DNA from: Rhodeus uyekii
Taxonomy: Eukaryota > Chordata > Actinopteri > Cypriniformes > Acheilognathidae
DNA: 64,000 bases
Direction: 5' to 3'
Assembly (NCBI GenBank): GCA_037043235.1
Contig: JAWRVZ010000074.1
Location: 209,501 to 273,500 of the forward strand
Every line of letters begins with the position of its first letter. Positions within the stretch are counted from its first letter, which is position 1. Position numbers and translations under genes: made by a program. This document shows, in pieces, positions 1 through 64,000 of the stretch. The notes beneath the pieces are model-generated. The model made no database searches. It saw nothing but the letters and a program-made list of their open reading frames with translations, and was not told where the DNA came from.

Positions 1-643
1 GGTCAGCTCTAGTCGACTCCAAATACCGAGAATTTTTACAGACAGAAAGTGAAATTGCTTGACTCTGTGGCAATGGAACTAGTCAGTTATTCCCGAAATG
101 TTAATGTGCGTGACGCTACACGACGCTGATCATACTCCTATTGGTTGAAATACCGGCGTCTCAGATTCTTATTGGTCGGGTGGAGCTATGGGGCATGTCG
201 CCATGCGGATGGTGTAGCCGGACGGACGCCGCGGCTGTTTGTTATTGAATGGAAATCCTTTTTATGTGGCAATATTCCTTCATAGCTCACGAAAAATTAA
301 ATTAGTTTGTTTGTATAATTTTTTTTTCTTTATTAGCATGTAATACGCAATTTTTATTACATCTTTTAATATAAAGAAGTTATTTAAAAGTCTTAGTTAG
401 AGCACCAGGCCTTGTGCAGGCGCCGGTGGTCGATTTTAACAATAGCCGAGGAACAATCACGTTGAAGCGGGCATACTTCCTCCATGAAACCAGCCTGCAG
501 AACCTCATCGCCATCACAGCTGTAAATAAACAAAGGAAAGAAAGACCACTGGAGCCTAGCCCGGATGGTGCCCGGCGTTTGATGCGTTTGGAAATCACAT
601 ATGGACAGTTCCTGATTGTTTTTCTGGACACACACAATAGAAA
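1..643 (+). promoter_or_regulatory. Presumed top2b promoter and 5' UTR
   Basis: This is the non-coding stretch upstream of the ATG at 644. It holds the inverted CCAAT boxes, an A/T-rich stretch at 290-380 and a plain 5' UTR-like segment at 400-643. An open frame at 414-677 overlaps the true start in another frame and resembles nothing I know. I see no exon of a neighbouring gene. Confidence 0.45.
140..176 (-). promoter_or_regulatory. Two inverted CCAAT boxes in the top2b promoter
   Basis: ATTGGT occurs at 140-145 and again at 171-176, exactly 31 bp (about three helical turns) apart, in the moderately GC-rich stretch 120-240. Inverted CCAAT boxes bound by NF-Y are a known feature of vertebrate TOP2 promoters. 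A TATA-like TATAAAG lies at about 370-376, so the start site may be near 400, but that is a guess. Confidence 0.5.
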
Positions 644-63929
<63,286 letters not shown>

Positions 63930-64000
63930 GTACCAGGATCTATCACTCTTACAGTCATTAGTGTTGCATTCATTGATTCATATAAGTTGTTATACACTTT

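Overview
The window is a piece of a bony-fish (teleost) nuclear genome. One spliced vertebrate gene runs through it on the + strand, and nearly everything else is intron filled with teleost-type transposable elements: Tc1/mariner, Tigger/pogo, hAT, PIF-Harbinger, L2-like and Rex1/Babar-like LINEs, DIRS, LTR-like elements and a tRNA-derived SINE. An ostariophysan fish seems likely from the repeat mix, but I cannot name the species.

The gene is DNA topoisomerase II, most probably the beta isoform (top2b). I can follow 26 coding exons from an ATG at 644 to a donor at 63930. All splice phases agree, and together they give 1168 codons with no stop or frameshift. They cover the GHKL ATPase domain, transducer, TOPRIM fold and the winged-helix/tower/coiled-coil DNA gate with its catalytic Tyr (codon 32636-32638), and reach the start of the acidic C-terminal region. 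The rest of the C-terminal domain lies beyond the window. Two inverted CCAAT boxes lie about 470-500 bp upstream of the ATG.

Layout. 1-643: promoter and 5' UTR. 644-16017: exons 1-17, with introns holding a SINE, a deleted Tc1, a non-autonomous hAT, an old LINE scrap, a full-size dead Tc1-like element split by a hAT, and a TA-flanked MITE split by another repeat. 16018-31512: intron 17, a stack of insertions within insertions. An antisense L2 3' end is cut by a PIF-Harbinger-like element (itself carrying a hAT, a further repeat and a DIRS retrotransposon) and by a hAT. That hAT holds a TIR element with an exon resembling the fish SWIM/YqaJ protein family, and this in turn holds a TA-flanked element with a Tigger transposase remnant, a 152-bp tandem array and a large palindrome. 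31513-32655: exons 18-20. 32656-48330: intron 20, with an LTR-like element split by an 8.4-kb hAT that carries an L2 (itself split by a hAT), then another L2, a second DIRS and a rearranged MITE. 48331-53692: exons 21-25. 53693-63773: intron 25, with an LTR-like element, a nearly full-length L2 whose ORF1 has SGNH-esterase motifs, an inverted second L2 3' end, and a Rex1/Babar-like LINE. 63774-63929: exon 26.

I see no bacterial-style system, CRISPR array, rRNA or functional tRNA gene. The most unusual item is the TIR-flanked element with the SWIM/YqaJ-like exon (24969-28898). The rest of the interest is in the readable insertion order, supported by matching target-site duplications.
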